DNA of 64,000 nt from Parapedobacter flavus (lineage in GTDB: Bacteria > Bacteroidota > Bacteroidia > Sphingobacteriales > Sphingobacteriaceae). The stretch spans positions 62,001-126,000 of the forward strand of contig NZ_JAYKZZ010000015.1 in the NCBI RefSeq assembly GCF_035818675.1, written 5' to 3'. The first letter of the stretch is position 1. Every line of letters begins with the position of its first letter. A program made the translations under genes and the position numbers. Under the pieces are notes generated by a model. It was given only the letters and a program-made list of their open reading frames with translations. It ran no database searches and had not been told where the DNA came from. Positions 1-10,274 of this stretch are shown here, piece by piece.

Positions 1-44
1 TTTGAATTGCACCCATTCCGCCGTTAGTTATTTTTAGATGTGTT

Positions 45-52
45 TATTTTTG
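45..52 (+). promoter_or_regulatory. Candidate -7 promoter element upstream of the GH5 gene
   Basis: TATTTTTG fits the Bacteroidota -7 consensus TAnnTTTG. No good TTTG -33 element lies at the expected distance, so support is partial. It would start transcription near position 59 and leave a leader of about 137 nt before the GH5-like gene at 197. Confidence 0.4.
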
Positions 53-196
53 TACTTTCGGCTATGTGTCTGTATTCGGTCAAGCGGAGGATCGGGAAAC
101 AAGATTGGTATGGCTTACGCGGCATTAACGGATGAAGTCAGTTGGCAATTGAGTCAGTCAATTAGGAACCGGGTGGATTAACTAACCAAAAAATAA

Positions 197-1345
197 ATGG
201 AAAGACGGAAAATGATCAAACATACCGGGGCGCTGGCCTTGGGGTTGATGGGGTTGCCCTCGATGCGGGCAGGGGAATTGTTGGCCGCAAAGTCTACCAA
301 CGCGCTCCCCCGGTGGAAAGGATTTAATGTGCTGGATTTCTTCCATCCGGATCCCCGGTTGAGGCGACAGCACACTACACCCGAACATTTCCGTTGGATG
401 GCCGGATGGGGTTTCGATTTTGTTCGTGTGCCCATGGCATACCCGTATTATATGGATTTCGACCGGACCCGGCCGATCAATAAGGAAGAGGTATACCGTA
501 TCGATGATAAGCGGGTACAGGAGGTAATGGAATTGGTGGAACATGCCAATAAGCAAGGCCTGCATGTGAGCCTCAATTTACATCGGGCGCCTGGATTTTG
601 CATCAATGCGGGCTTCGAAGAACCCTACAACCTCTGGACCGATCCGGAGGCCATGGAGGCGTTTACCTTCCATTGGACGTATTGGGCCAAGTTGCTTAGG
701 AATAAGACCCGCAAAGAGATCAGTTTTGATTTGCTGAACGAACCCTGTTTCCGCGAGGATATGAACGACCAGTTTTCGCGCCGCAGTGCGGTGCCCAAAG
801 ATGTATACCGGAATCTGATTGTCAAAGGTGTTGATGCCATACGGATGGCCAACCCAACACATTTGGTCATCGCGGATGGGAATAACATAGGTACCGAGGT
901 CATTGATAATATAGCCCATTTGGACGTTGCCCAAAGTTGCAGAGGCTATGCGCCCGGCTTGGTCTCCCATTACAAAGCTCCCTGGGTGTTCCAACATCCA
1001 GAGGACTTACCAGCGGTCACTTGGCCTAGCGAAGAAAATGGGGTGTTGCAAGACAAAGCTTGGCTTAGGCAGCATTTTGCCTCCTGGATCGATTTGGTGA
1101 ACCAGTGCGGGGGCGTACATTGCGGCGAGTGCGGCGCATGGAAGGAGACCCCGCATCAAGTTGCCTTAGCCTGGATGGACGATATGTTTTCCATATTGAC
1201 GGAACACGGAATTGGATTTGCGCTTTGGGAATTTGACGGGACTTTTGGTATCCTCAATTCCGATCGGAAAGACGTGGAGTATGAAGATTGGTATGGGCAA
1301 AAGCTCGACCGGAAAATGCTAAATCTATTGACGAAGTTTGTCTAG
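197..1345 (+). CDS. GH5-like secreted glycoside hydrolase (cellulase family)
   Basis: This 382-residue protein looks like a family 5 glycoside hydrolase with a TIM-barrel fold. The N-terminus, ERRKMIKHTGALALG, resembles a twin-arginine export signal. The family's NEP motif is present as LLNEP with Glu182 as candidate acid/base, and Glu311 in HCGECGAWK is the candidate nucleophile; a late WEFDGTFG segment fits the end of the barrel. It is the first gene of a plus-strand run of secreted carbohydrate-active proteins, and the rhamnosidase starts 94 bp downstream. The substrate cannot be read from sequence; in this setting a beta-linked backbone or side chain of a rhamnose-containing glycan is an inference. 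The family call is fairly secure, the specificity is not. Confidence 0.82.
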   Translation: MERRKMIKHTGALALGLMGLPSMRAGELLAAKSTNALPRWKGFNVLDFFHPDPRLRRQHTTPEHFRWMAGWGFDFVRVPMAYPYYMDFDRTRPINKEEVYRIDDKRVQEVMELVEHANKQGLHVSLNLHRAPGFCINAGFEEPYNLWTDPEAMEAFTFHWTYWAKLLRNKTRKEISFDLLNEPCFREDMNDQFSRRSAVPKDVYRNLIVKGVDAIRMANPTHLVIADGNNIGTEVIDNIAHLDVAQSCRGYAPGLVSHYKAPWVFQHPEDLPAVTWPSEENGVLQDKAWLRQHFASWIDLVNQCGGVHCGECGAWKETPHQVALAWMDDMFSILTEHGIGFALWEFDGTFGILNSDRKDVEYEDWYGQKLDRKMLNLLTKFV

Positions 1346-1439
1346 TATGTGCCTATCCTCCATAACGGGGCAGGATGGTAAGTTTGCCTTTTCCCATTAT
1401 CTTTACCACCTTACCAATTTTGATGATCTTCTGCAAATA

Positions 1440-4250
1440 ATGAGAAAAATCCTGTTACTGTTTTTACTGGTCCTTTCGGGCTCTCTTTCGTCCGAGGCGG
1501 CCTTGGTTAAACCACGGAGCTCAATGCTCCCGATAAACCTTCGGAGCGAATACCTTGACAACTCGGTAGGGATCACCATCCAATCGCCACGGCTAAGCTG
1601 GGTGCTGGAAGCAACGGATAAAGGAGACTTTGCACAACGCCAGACAGCATACCGCGTGTTGGTGTCATCTACAGCTCGATTATTGACCAAAGAACACGGC
1701 GATGTGTGGGATAGCGGCTGGGTAAAGTCGGACGAAACACAACACATCACATACCATGGGAAGGAGCTAAGATCTGACCGCACTTACCATTGGAAAGTAC
1801 AGGTGAAGGACGAACAGGGTAGGGTGTCTGCGTGGAGCAATCCGGCCTATTGGACAACCGGACTGTTCAATGCGAGTGAATGGACAGCGGAATGGATTGG
1901 CAGCGGCGAATTATATGATCGCGCGGCGAGTGAGAACAACATCACCGACCCCTGGTTCAGGAAAACAGTGGAACTTCGTAAGAAGCCGGGGAAAGCGACG
2001 ATATTCGTGGCTTCCGTGGGCTATCATGAATTGTATGTAAACGGTGAACGCATCGGGGACGAGGTGCTGGCTCCCGCAGTGACAGACCATACCAAACGGG
2101 CCCGGTACGTCGCCTATGATATCGCTGATAAACTCAAGCGCGGCACCAATGTGATTGCCCTTTGGCTGGGAACGTCGTGGTCGATTTTTCCGGGATATAT
2201 CCTTCATGAGGATCGGCCGCTTACCCCAATCGTGAGTGCACAAATGGAGGTATACGAGGATGTCTCGCCAGCGGATAACGCGCAGCCCTTGATAAGGATG
2301 ATTACTGACTCGTCATGGAAAACGCACCCCAGCCCCAATCGGCTGCTGGGAAAGTGGGATTTCAGAAACATGGGCGGCGAAATATGGGATGCCCGGAAAG
2401 AAATCGCCGACTGGAACAAAGTAACCTGTGACGAAACCACCTGGAGACCAGCCACCGAATACACGCCTAACCTGACGCTTTCGCCCCAGCTGGTAGCGGG
2501 CAACCGTCTATTTGATGAAATTACGCCAGTAAGCATCGAAGAACGGGCCGATGGCTCTTTTCGGGTAGATATGGGGGTCAATTTTGCCGGGTGGACCGAG
2601 GTAGAAGTGAAGGGACAAGAAGGCGATACCATCCGTTTCCAGTATTCCGAGCGGGAACAGGACGATATGACGTTCAACCTGCATAGTGCGTATGTAATCG
2701 GTGCTACGGGCAAGGGCACATTCCGCAACCGTTTCAACTACAGCTCGGGACGGTGGATCACTATACAGGGATTGGATGAGGCGCCAGATATCAATGATAT
2801 ACGGGGGTGGATGGTCCGGACGGATTATGAAAATGCCGCACAGTTTGAATCGTCGGATACGTTGCAGAACTGGATATATGACCGGGTGCGGTGGACATTT
2901 GAGAACTTGTCGCTCGGTGGTTTCATCGTCGACTGCCCGCAGCGCGAGCGCATGGGGTACGGGGGCGATGCCCATGCAACGAGCGAAACCGGCATGTTCA
3001 ATTACCATTTGGGTGCTTTTTATACGAAATGGATGCAAGACTGGCGCGACGTGCAAGGCACGGAGCCCATGGTGGGAAATATGCTCGACACCAACTATGC
3101 CCGCAAAGCGGTAACCAGCGGTCGGCTCTTCCATAATGGGGTGCTTCCCCATACTGCTCCGACATATTGGGGCGGCGGTGGCCCTGCTTGGGGTGGGATC
3201 GTGGTTACGCTGCCATGGTTCATGTATCAGCATTACGGCGACAAGCTTGTGCTGGAGAATAATTTCGAGCTCATTCAAGGTTGGTTAGCGTTCCTAAAAT
3301 CACACACAAAAGATAATTTGTTGCAACGATTTGGCGGTCAATGGGATTTTCTGGGCGACTGGCTTTGGCCTAACGCGACGGCCGAAGGCATGAACAACGA
3401 TAAACCGGAAACACTTTGCTTGAATAATGCCTATTACGTGTTCAACTTGCGTACGGCGGCAAAAATTGCGCGGGTTACCGGCCATGGAGCCGAAGCATCC
3501 GAGTGGGAGGCACAAGCTGAAGCGTCGGCAAAAGCGGTGCATGCCCGCTTTTTCAATGCGGCAGATCATAGCTATGCCGATGGGTCTATGGCCAACCTCG
3601 CTGCGGCCCTGTTGGCTGATATTCCCCCTGCATCACTTCGTAGCGAGGTGATGCAACGCCTGGAGAAGGAAATTCTTGACGTAAGGGATGGCCATATCCA
3701 TGCCGGCATTACGGGTGGAGCACTGCTTTTTAAGCTGCTCCGCAATGAAGGTCGGGACGACTTGATTTATAGCATGGTGTCGCAAACTACCTATCCCAGC
3801 TGGGGGTATATGAAAGCCAATGACGCAACCACCCTCTGGGAGATGTGGGAGAAGGATCTGCCGGGACACTCGCTGCTGCATAGTTCGTACCTTTACCCGG
3901 GGGCGTGGTATATTGATGGTGTCGCTGGCATTAAGCGCGATCCGGAACACCCGGGGTTCAAACAGTTTATCATCCGTCCGGCATTGCCCGGTGCAACGGA
4001 GGTGAAGTGGGCGAATGCGTCGTTTGAATCGCCCGTGGGTACGATCAGGTCGAATTGGTCGCGTAGGGGTGGTCAGTTAGCATTAGAAATGACGGTGCCG
4101 CCCAACAGTGTAGCGTGGCTACAACTGGCAACCGACGAAGCCGTAGATATCTCAGCGTATCCAAGCATCGAGAAGCCGACCGAACAAAACGGTTTGTTGC
4201 AGTATAAAGTATTGCCCGGTACATACCAACTGAAGCAAATAGCACCATAA
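1440..4250 (+). CDS. GH78 alpha-L-rhamnosidase
   Basis: The 936-residue secreted enzyme should release terminal alpha-L-rhamnose with inversion. The acidic residues known in GH78 are spaced as in characterised enzymes: Asp498, Glu503 (RER, general acid) and Asp510 in the DCPQRERMGYGGDA stretch, and Glu801 in LWEMWE as the general base. N-terminal beta domains and a C-terminal beta domain flank the (alpha/alpha)6 barrel. The open frame extends up to 1338, but that start overlaps the GH5 gene. The ATG at 1440 is followed by a clean signal peptide (MRKILLLFLLVLSG, then a Ser/Ala-rich cleavage region), so I chose it. It is full length for the family. Confidence 0.93.
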   Translation: MRKILLLFLLVLSGSLSSEAALVKPRSSMLPINLRSEYLDNSVGITIQSPRLSWVLEATDKGDFAQRQTAYRVLVSSTARLLTKEHGDVWDSGWVKSDETQHITYHGKELRSDRTYHWKVQVKDEQGRVSAWSNPAYWTTGLFNASEWTAEWIGSGELYDRAASENNITDPWFRKTVELRKKPGKATIFVASVGYHELYVNGERIGDEVLAPAVTDHTKRARYVAYDIADKLKRGTNVIALWLGTSWSIFPGYILHEDRPLTPIVSAQMEVYEDVSPADNAQPLIRMITDSSWKTHPSPNRLLGKWDFRNMGGEIWDARKEIADWNKVTCDETTWRPATEYTPNLTLSPQLVAGNRLFDEITPVSIEERADGSFRVDMGVNFAGWTEVEVKGQEGDTIRFQYSEREQDDMTFNLHSAYVIGATGKGTFRNRFNYSSGRWITIQGLDEAPDINDIRGWMVRTDYENAAQFESSDTLQNWIYDRVRWTFENLSLGGFIVDCPQRERMGYGGDAHATSETGMFNYHLGAFYTKWMQDWRDVQGTEPMVGNMLDTNYARKAVTSGRLFHNGVLPHTAPTYWGGGGPAWGGIVVTLPWFMYQHYGDKLVLENNFELIQGWLAFLKSHTKDNLLQRFGGQWDFLGDWLWPNATAEGMNNDKPETLCLNNAYYVFNLRTAAKIARVTGHGAEASEWEAQAEASAKAVHARFFNAADHSYADGSMANLAAALLADIPPASLRSEVMQRLEKEILDVRDGHIHAGITGGALLFKLLRNEGRDDLIYSMVSQTTYPSWGYMKANDATTLWEMWEKDLPGHSLLHSSYLYPGAWYIDGVAGIKRDPEHPGFKQFIIRPALPGATEVKWANASFESPVGTIRSNWSRRGGQLALEMTVPPNSVAWLQLATDEAVDISAYPSIEKPTEQNGLLQYKVLPGTYQLKQIAP

Positions 4251-4290
4251 CTAATCTTGTTGATACGTCATAATATTTATTTATAACAAC

Positions 4291-5463
4291 ATGTTTGAAT
4301 CTTTAAACGATACCCGCAGACTATTTATCCGAACCTTTGTATTGGCTGTCTTTCTCGCTGGGAGCACCGTCACTTTTTTAAAAGCGCAACAGGGGAAGAT
4401 TACGTTCGCCCCCTATTTCGTCGCCGCCGAAAGTTTCGAAACCGTCGGTGTGCTAGACGTGAATAACGATGGTAAGCCAGACCTTGTTTCGGGCGATTTT
4501 TACTATCTCAACGATGCCGACGTCAGTACCATCTTCCGCAAGCGCCACCGGCTGGGGCAGCAGAAAGCCTTCGGCGAATACTTCGATGATTTCGCGACCA
4601 TTCCGTTGGATGTCAACCAAGACGGCCGTATGGATTTCATCACCGGCGGTTGGTTCGGTGAGGAGTTGCGTTGGCACGAGAACGTGGGAGCTGACGGTGA
4701 ATGGCCAGCCCACATTATTGCAAAGGTAGGTAACGTAGAAACCGTGAGGGCATGGGATCTCGATAATGATGGTCAGGTTGAAATTGTGCCGAACACGCCC
4801 AATGCGCCGCTCCATTATTTTAAGTTGGAAGGTCCCGGCAAATTTGTCCGTTACGAGGTGGGAGATTATAAAAGTCACGGCCTGGGCTATGGCGATATCA
4901 ACGGCGACGGAAAGGGCGATTTTGTCGTGACCAATGGTTGGGTAGAAAATAAGGGAAACCACCAATGGGTGTTTCATCCCGATTTTGACCTGGGGCCGCA
5001 TGCGAGTATTCCAATCATCGTAGCCGACCTCAACGGAGATGGCAAGAGCGACCTGATTGCAGGTAATGGACACGGTTACGGTATCTATTGGTACGAACAG
5101 CAGGTAGATGGGAAAGGGAAGCGTTCGTTTAAAAAGCATCTCATCGACGACACCGCCTCACAATACCACGAACTGGTGTGGACCGATATTACAGGCGACG
5201 GTAAACCCGAACTGATTACGGGCAAACGTTACCGGGCACATAACGGCGGAGACCCAGGGGCAAATGACGACGTTGGTTTGTATTATTTTACCTGGGATGG
5301 CCAGTCATTCACGAAGAATAACATCGCATATGGCCCTGCCGGTGTTGGTAAAGGCACGGGCATATATATGCAAGTAGCCGACCTTAGGGGTACGGGTAGA
5401 AAAGATATTGTCGTGGCCGGAAAAGATGGCCTTTGGGTATTCTTCAACGAAGGAATCCAATAA
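4291..5463 (+). CDS. Secreted FG-GAP/VCBS repeat protein
   Basis: The protein has 390 residues, with a signal peptide ending near KAQ (about residue 33) followed by a beta-propeller of FG-GAP/VCBS repeats. Six calcium-binding-like DxDxDG-type loops are visible, starting near Asp56, Asp107, Asp156, Asp202, Asp246 and Asp299 (for example DVNNDGKPD and DLNGDGKSD). No catalytic motif was recognised. Proteins of this type near glycosidases may be binding propellers or relatives of propeller-fold lyases and hydrolases. It lies 40 bp after the rhamnosidase and overlaps only the unlikely extended start of the next frame, which fits one transcription unit. Confidence 0.85.
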   Translation: MFESLNDTRRLFIRTFVLAVFLAGSTVTFLKAQQGKITFAPYFVAAESFETVGVLDVNNDGKPDLVSGDFYYLNDADVSTIFRKRHRLGQQKAFGEYFDDFATIPLDVNQDGRMDFITGGWFGEELRWHENVGADGEWPAHIIAKVGNVETVRAWDLDNDGQVEIVPNTPNAPLHYFKLEGPGKFVRYEVGDYKSHGLGYGDINGDGKGDFVVTNGWVENKGNHQWVFHPDFDLGPHASIPIIVADLNGDGKSDLIAGNGHGYGIYWYEQQVDGKGKRSFKKHLIDDTASQYHELVWTDITGDGKPELITGKRYRAHNGGDPGANDDVGLYYFTWDGQSFTKNNIAYGPAGVGKGTGIYMQVADLRGTGRKDIVVAGKDGLWVFFNEGIQ

Positions 5464-5518
5464 AGAGTTTACGTCCAATCACCAATCGTCTGATTACACA
5501 TCGCTAATTAATCTAAGA

Positions 5519-6757
5519 ATGTTAAAAATAAAGTTGCTTTTGTTTGCCAGTGGAATAATGGGTACGCTGCTGGCTGGTACCTGCTTGGAGCTCCCCGCTC
5601 AACGATTGGGCTCCGATGATGCACTGGAGTTCAAACAAGGTGAGCGAATCCTTTTTCTCGGCGGGTCGCTTTTTGAGAATGAACTAAAAAATGGATACCT
5701 TGAGTATGCGATTTCCAGCCGTTGGCCCGATAAGGACCTCACATTCCGTAACCTCGGCTGGACTGGCGACAACGTCTTCGCGGAAGCGCGGAGCACGTTT
5801 ACATCGCCCCCAACTCCCTATCAGCAATTGTTCCAGCAGATCAGAAGCACACACCCCGATCGCGTACTGATTGCGTATGGCGGTGTGGAATCCCAAAAGG
5901 GAGAAGCGGGGCTTGATGCATTCGTTAACGGCCTCGGGGTGCTAATCGATTCTGTCGATGCGCTGGGTGCACAGACGATCCTCCTGTCAACGATTCCGGT
6001 AAAGCACGCAGGTAGTTCGGAAAATACGATTACTCAAAACGAAAATCTCAAGCTGTATGCCGATGCGATTTCGTCAATGGCAGCGAAACGCAAAAAAAGA
6101 TACATCGACCTTTATACGCCCCTAGCGGGAAATACAGACGATATCTATCTTGACAACGGTATCCACCTGAATGACGCGGGGTATTATTTCTTGGCGCAAG
6201 TCATTGAACAATCCTTCGGGTGGCCTCCGAGAGCATCAAAAGTAACCGTGAATACCGCTAAATCGACTGCCACGGCCTCCGGACCCGCGAAAATCATTTC
6301 AAGCGACGGTGATCACGTCGTATTCAGCATCGAAGAGCCTGTGCTTCCGCTCCCCGTACCTGATTCGGGTAAACCGGTTGTACAGGCATCAGTGTCCGTT
6401 CAGATAAACGGGCTGGCGGATGGGTACTACACCTTGACGGAGGAGGGCCGGCAGTTGGTTACCGCATCGGCTGCCGACTGGGCAACAGGCATGGTGTTGG
6501 ACCATGGCATATCGCAGGAACAGGCCGCAGAAATCGGTGGCTACATCGTTAAGAAAAACGAACTGTTCTTTGAGCAGTACCGCCCCTTGAACAGGACGTA
6601 TATCTTAGGGTTTAGGTCGTACGAACAGGGCCGGCACAAACAAGGCCTCGAAGATCTAGACCTTATCATTGCGTGGCTAGAAGGACAAATCAACCTGCAC
6701 CGTAAACCGGTGATCAAAACGTATGAACTTAGCCAATTGAACAAGACAAACAGATGA
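5519..6757 (+). CDS. Secreted SGNH/GDSL-type hydrolase
   Basis: The 412-residue protein resembles SGNH hydrolases, which act as esterases on acylated sugars. Block I is FLGGSLFE with candidate nucleophile Ser50 (GGSL in place of GDSL). Block II is RNLGWTGD. Block V is DNGIHLNDAG with Asp212 and His216 completing the triad. The block III Asn is not obvious: the segment is YGGVES. The open frame reaches back to 5408 inside the previous gene, but the ATG at 5519 begins a good signal peptide (MLKIKLLLFASGIMGTLLAG) and is preferred. Its TGA overlaps the next ATG (ATGA at 6754-6757), so the two are probably translationally coupled. A sugar deacetylase or other esterase role is an inference. Confidence 0.8.
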   Translation: MLKIKLLLFASGIMGTLLAGTCLELPAQRLGSDDALEFKQGERILFLGGSLFENELKNGYLEYAISSRWPDKDLTFRNLGWTGDNVFAEARSTFTSPPTPYQQLFQQIRSTHPDRVLIAYGGVESQKGEAGLDAFVNGLGVLIDSVDALGAQTILLSTIPVKHAGSSENTITQNENLKLYADAISSMAAKRKKRYIDLYTPLAGNTDDIYLDNGIHLNDAGYYFLAQVIEQSFGWPPRASKVTVNTAKSTATASGPAKIISSDGDHVVFSIEEPVLPLPVPDSGKPVVQASVSVQINGLADGYYTLTEEGRQLVTASAADWATGMVLDHGISQEQAAEIGGYIVKKNELFFEQYRPLNRTYILGFRSYEQGRHKQGLEDLDLIIAWLEGQINLHRKPVIKTYELSQLNKTNR

Positions 6758-9700
6758 AATTGATACGTATGTTATCGGCCTTCCGCGGCCTATTCGTTGC
6801 GCCATTGTTGCTAATCAGTGCTTGTTCAACCCAGCCGGACGAGCCCGAGGAATATCCTGAAGATGACCCCAGAAACGAACTCGCATCGTTCGAGGTTGCG
6901 GAAGGGTTTGAAGTGACGCTATTCGCGGCGGAGCCGCTTGTTGCAAAGCCTATCCAGATGAACTGGGATGCTCAGGGGCGCTTGTGGGTCATCACCAGCA
7001 CGGCGTACCCGCTCTCCAAAACCGGAGAGGAAGCCAATGATAAAGTGTTTATCCTGGAAGATACCGATGGAGATGGTGTTGCCGATAAATCCACCGTTTT
7101 TGCTGAGGGTCTCGTTCAGCCAACCGGAATCCTCCCCGGCGATGGCGGAGTTTACGTGGCCAATGCGACGGAAATCCTGCACCTGTCAGACACGGATGGC
7201 GACGGTAAAGCAGACACCCGAAAGACGATTGTCAGCGGTTTCGGCACGGGCGATACCCACCATTTAATCCACACGTTCCGCTGGGGACCCGAGGGGCGGC
7301 TGTATTTCAACCAGTCCATTTATATCTACAGCCACGTGGAAACCCCCTGGGGAATCAGGCGGCTTGAAGGGGGCGGGGTATGGAAACTCCAGCCTCATAC
7401 ACTCGAACTGGATGTTTACGCCAAGGGGCTTGTGAACCCGTGGGGGCTACGCTTTGATCAATACGGTCAATCGTTCCTCACCGACGGGGCGGGTGGCGAA
7501 GGGATCAATTATGCATTTCCCGGAGCAACGTTTGTTTCGTCCCCCGGTGCCGAAAAAATACTTCGCGGACTGAACCCGGGGCAGCCGAAGCATTCCGGAT
7601 TGGACATCGTATCTGGACGGCACTTGCCCGATTCCATGCAAGGCAGCCTGATCACCAATGATTTTCGGGCCAACCGTGTCAACCGCTTCGAATTAGAAGA
7701 ACAGGGGAGCGGATACGCCTCCAAGCAGATGGCCGACCTGCTGTGGACCGATCACGTCGCGTTCCGCCCGGTAGATGTCTCCATTGGCCCCGATGGTGCG
7801 ATTTACATCGCCGATTGGTACAACCCGATTATCCAGCATGGCGAGGTCGACTTCCACGACCCGCGGCGAGATAAAGAACACGGGCGAATCTGGCGCATAA
7901 CGGCTAAAAAAAGCCGATTAGTAAAGAAGCCGAAATTGGTAGGTGCCTCGGTCGACGAACTGTTGGAAGCATTGGAAGCACCCGAAGCGTGGACACGTGA
8001 TCAAGCCCGGCGACTCCTGAAAGAACAGGGAGCCGAAGCGGTGGCGGTGCCGCTGCAGCAATGGATTGATGAGCTTGATAAAGAAAGTGAGGACTACGAA
8101 AGACTGAAGCTCGAAGGTCTGTGGGTATTCCAATCGATTGATACCTACAACGACACACTTTTGCGAAGCCTCTTGGCGGCAGAAAGCCACGAAGTGAGGG
8201 CTGCTGCCCTACGTGCGCTCCAGCTTTGGCATAGTCGCGTTGAGCACCTAGAGGCCATCTTGCAGAAAGCCGTGAAGGATCCACACCCACAGGTGCGCCT
8301 TGAAGCGGTTATCGCACTCAGGGAACTGGGCGACGCTGCCGCGGCCAACGTAGCGCTTGATGTGCTGGACCAGTCGATGGATGAATTCCTCGATTTTGCG
8401 TTGTGGCAAACCATGCGTCAGCTTGAATCGCAATGGATGAGCAGCCTGAAAAACGATCCGGAGTTCTTCGGGAATCCTGCGAAAACGACATACGCGTTAA
8501 AGTCGGCCGCCAGTGCGGATGCCATTACCCTATTAACGCATATTTATAAAGAAGGCCAAGTTCCCCAGCAATATAAGACCGATGCGCTGGCGGCAATAGC
8601 CGCACGCGGACAAGTGCAAGACCTGAATGATATTCTCGATGTGGCGGTAGGCTGGTTTGCTGAAAAAAAGGACGTTGCAGAAGAGCTTGGCACCGTCGAA
8701 AATGCGGCGAAAAACAGGCAGGTAAGAGCGGACCGCCAACTCGGTCGTCTCCAAGCCATCATTATGGGTACTGATGAAGCTTCGGCCATCGCCGCAATGA
8801 AAGTAGCGGGCGCGTTAAAAGTAGGCGCACTTGAACCGCCGATTACCAAACACCTGAAGCACGAAAATCGTAAGTATGCGAAGACTGCTATGGCGGCGTT
8901 GGCAGCCATAAACCCGAGATCGGCCCAAGCCCATTTGAAGCAGCTGACCAACGGAAAGCAGCCATTGGACCTTCGGTTGATTGCCGTTGCACAGCTGGCG
9001 CACCTCAATGCCGCTGACGCCGCTAGGATCGGCGTAGGGTTGTTGGATGATTTGGACACCCCGGATCAGGCTAAGGAAGTGTTCGATGCGTTTATCGGCG
9101 ATGGGGGGCGTACCCAGGTTCTGGGCGAAGTGCTAGTAGACACACGCATCCCTGAGGCCGTGGCCCTGGCGGCACGCCAGCACCTGCAGAGTGCCATTCC
9201 GGGTAGCCGTAGAGAAGCCGACGATGTCAAATTACTGATTCAAGGGCTGGAAGCATCGGGCGGTGTACTGCCGGTTGAACGGATGTCGCTGGACCTCGAT
9301 GATGAGCAGATTAAACAACTCGCCTCTGATGTTCAGAAAAGCGGTAACCCCGTCCGCGGGGAGCTTGTCTTCCGCAGACCCGAACTCACTTGCCTGTCGT
9401 GCCATGCCATCGGTGGCGCCGGTGGACTGACAGGTCCCGACTTGAGTAGTTTGGGAACGAGCTCGCCAGCCGAAACGATTATCAAATCCATTATCTTTCC
9501 GACGGAATCGATTAAAGAGGGGTATGAGATGCAACGGGTGACCCGCAAAGATGGGACGGAGGTAATCGGCTACCTGATTGCCGACAAGCCCGGCGAGATT
9601 ACGATCAGGGACTTTGCCGGTAATGAGGTTGCTATTCCGAAAGACAACGTACAGGTAAGGGAAAAAGTGCCGGGTTCGCTCATGCCGCCGGGCTTGGCCG

Positions 9701-10224
9701 CGAGCCTGGATGAGCAGGAGTTCGTCGACTTGGTCAGTTACCTTTCAAAACTCGGTACCGCCGGTGACTTCAGGGTGCCGACAGCGCGATTTGCAAGACG
9801 GTGGGAAACCGTACCGGCCAACGATGACATCGTGGCAAGAATCAAAGAAAAAGGAATAGAAGCGATTGCCGAAGAAGATATACCCGAAGGTAAGGCCCAT
9901 TACAGTACGGTTTCAGGGGCGCTTCCCATTGAAGAATTGCCGCTCGTCGAAACCGGCGACGATAAGCGTTATAGCTTTGTGAAGTTCCGCCTCGAAGTGC
10001 TTACGCCGGGCGACATCACGCTGAGCTTCGACGATGCAAATGGCGTTGCCAGCTGGGCCGGAGCAAAAGCTGTCGCAATCGAAGAAAACAAGCTTACCAC
10101 TTCGCTCGCGCAGGGGGTGCACCAGTTTACATTCGCGATAGACCGGAATCTCCGCAAAGAAGGAACGCTGCGGGTGCAGCTCACGGATGACGGAAATGCT
10201 CAAGCACGGCTGGTGATAAAGTAG
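6754..10224 (+). CDS. PVC-type heme-binding lipoprotein: propeller, HEAT repeats and CxxCH cytochrome domain
   Basis: This is a very long lipoprotein (1156 residues; lipobox LLISAC with Cys24). Residues of roughly 40-400 match the PVC-type 'membrane-bound dehydrogenase' beta-propeller, with several DTDGDG loops. Residues of roughly 405-870 are alpha-helical HEAT-like repeats. A c-type cytochrome domain follows, with Cys880, Cys883 and His884 (CLSCH) and a plausible distal ligand Met977 in SLMPPG. The last 150 residues are a beta-rich domain of unknown role. The family is common in Planctomycetes, Verrucomicrobia and some Bacteroidota next to sugar-degrading genes. It is probably a periplasmic or surface redox enzyme that oxidises a sugar, but substrate and electron partner are unknown. 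Start and stop overlap with the SGNH gene. Confidence 0.88.
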   Translation: MKLIRMLSAFRGLFVAPLLLISACSTQPDEPEEYPEDDPRNELASFEVAEGFEVTLFAAEPLVAKPIQMNWDAQGRLWVITSTAYPLSKTGEEANDKVFILEDTDGDGVADKSTVFAEGLVQPTGILPGDGGVYVANATEILHLSDTDGDGKADTRKTIVSGFGTGDTHHLIHTFRWGPEGRLYFNQSIYIYSHVETPWGIRRLEGGGVWKLQPHTLELDVYAKGLVNPWGLRFDQYGQSFLTDGAGGEGINYAFPGATFVSSPGAEKILRGLNPGQPKHSGLDIVSGRHLPDSMQGSLITNDFRANRVNRFELEEQGSGYASKQMADLLWTDHVAFRPVDVSIGPDGAIYIADWYNPIIQHGEVDFHDPRRDKEHGRIWRITAKKSRLVKKPKLVGASVDELLEALEAPEAWTRDQARRLLKEQGAEAVAVPLQQWIDELDKESEDYERLKLEGLWVFQSIDTYNDTLLRSLLAAESHEVRAAALRALQLWHSRVEHLEAILQKAVKDPHPQVRLEAVIALRELGDAAAANVALDVLDQSMDEFLDFALWQTMRQLESQWMSSLKNDPEFFGNPAKTTYALKSAASADAITLLTHIYKEGQVPQQYKTDALAAIAARGQVQDLNDILDVAVGWFAEKKDVAEELGTVENAAKNRQVRADRQLGRLQAIIMGTDEASAIAAMKVAGALKVGALEPPITKHLKHENRKYAKTAMAALAAINPRSAQAHLKQLTNGKQPLDLRLIAVAQLAHLNAADAARIGVGLLDDLDTPDQAKEVFDAFIGDGGRTQVLGEVLVDTRIPEAVALAARQHLQSAIPGSRREADDVKLLIQGLEASGGVLPVERMSLDLDDEQIKQLASDVQKSGNPVRGELVFRRPELTCLSCHAIGGAGGLTGPDLSSLGTSSPAETIIKSIIFPTESIKEGYEMQRVTRKDGTEVIGYLIADKPGEITIRDFAGNEVAIPKDNVQVREKVPGSLMPPGLAASLDEQEFVDLVSYLSKLGTAGDFRVPTARFARRWETVPANDDIVARIKEKGIEAIAEEDIPEGKAHYSTVSGALPIEELPLVETGDDKRYSFVKFRLEVLTPGDITLSFDDANGVASWAGAKAVAIEENKLTTSLAQGVHQFTFAIDRNLRKEGTLRVQLTDDGNAQARLVIK

Positions 10225-10274
10225 CCGATTCCGCACGCTCCAACGGTTTTGTGACAAACGAAGGAACATCCACA

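Noticed and set aside
38..181. 47-codon open frame in the first leader
   Set aside because: It overlaps the likely -7 element, has no recognisable motif and is short enough to be chance.
1338..1439. Extended start of the GH78 gene
   Set aside because: It overlaps the GH5 gene, and the stretch does not resemble a signal or domain; the ATG at 1440 begins a proper signal peptide.
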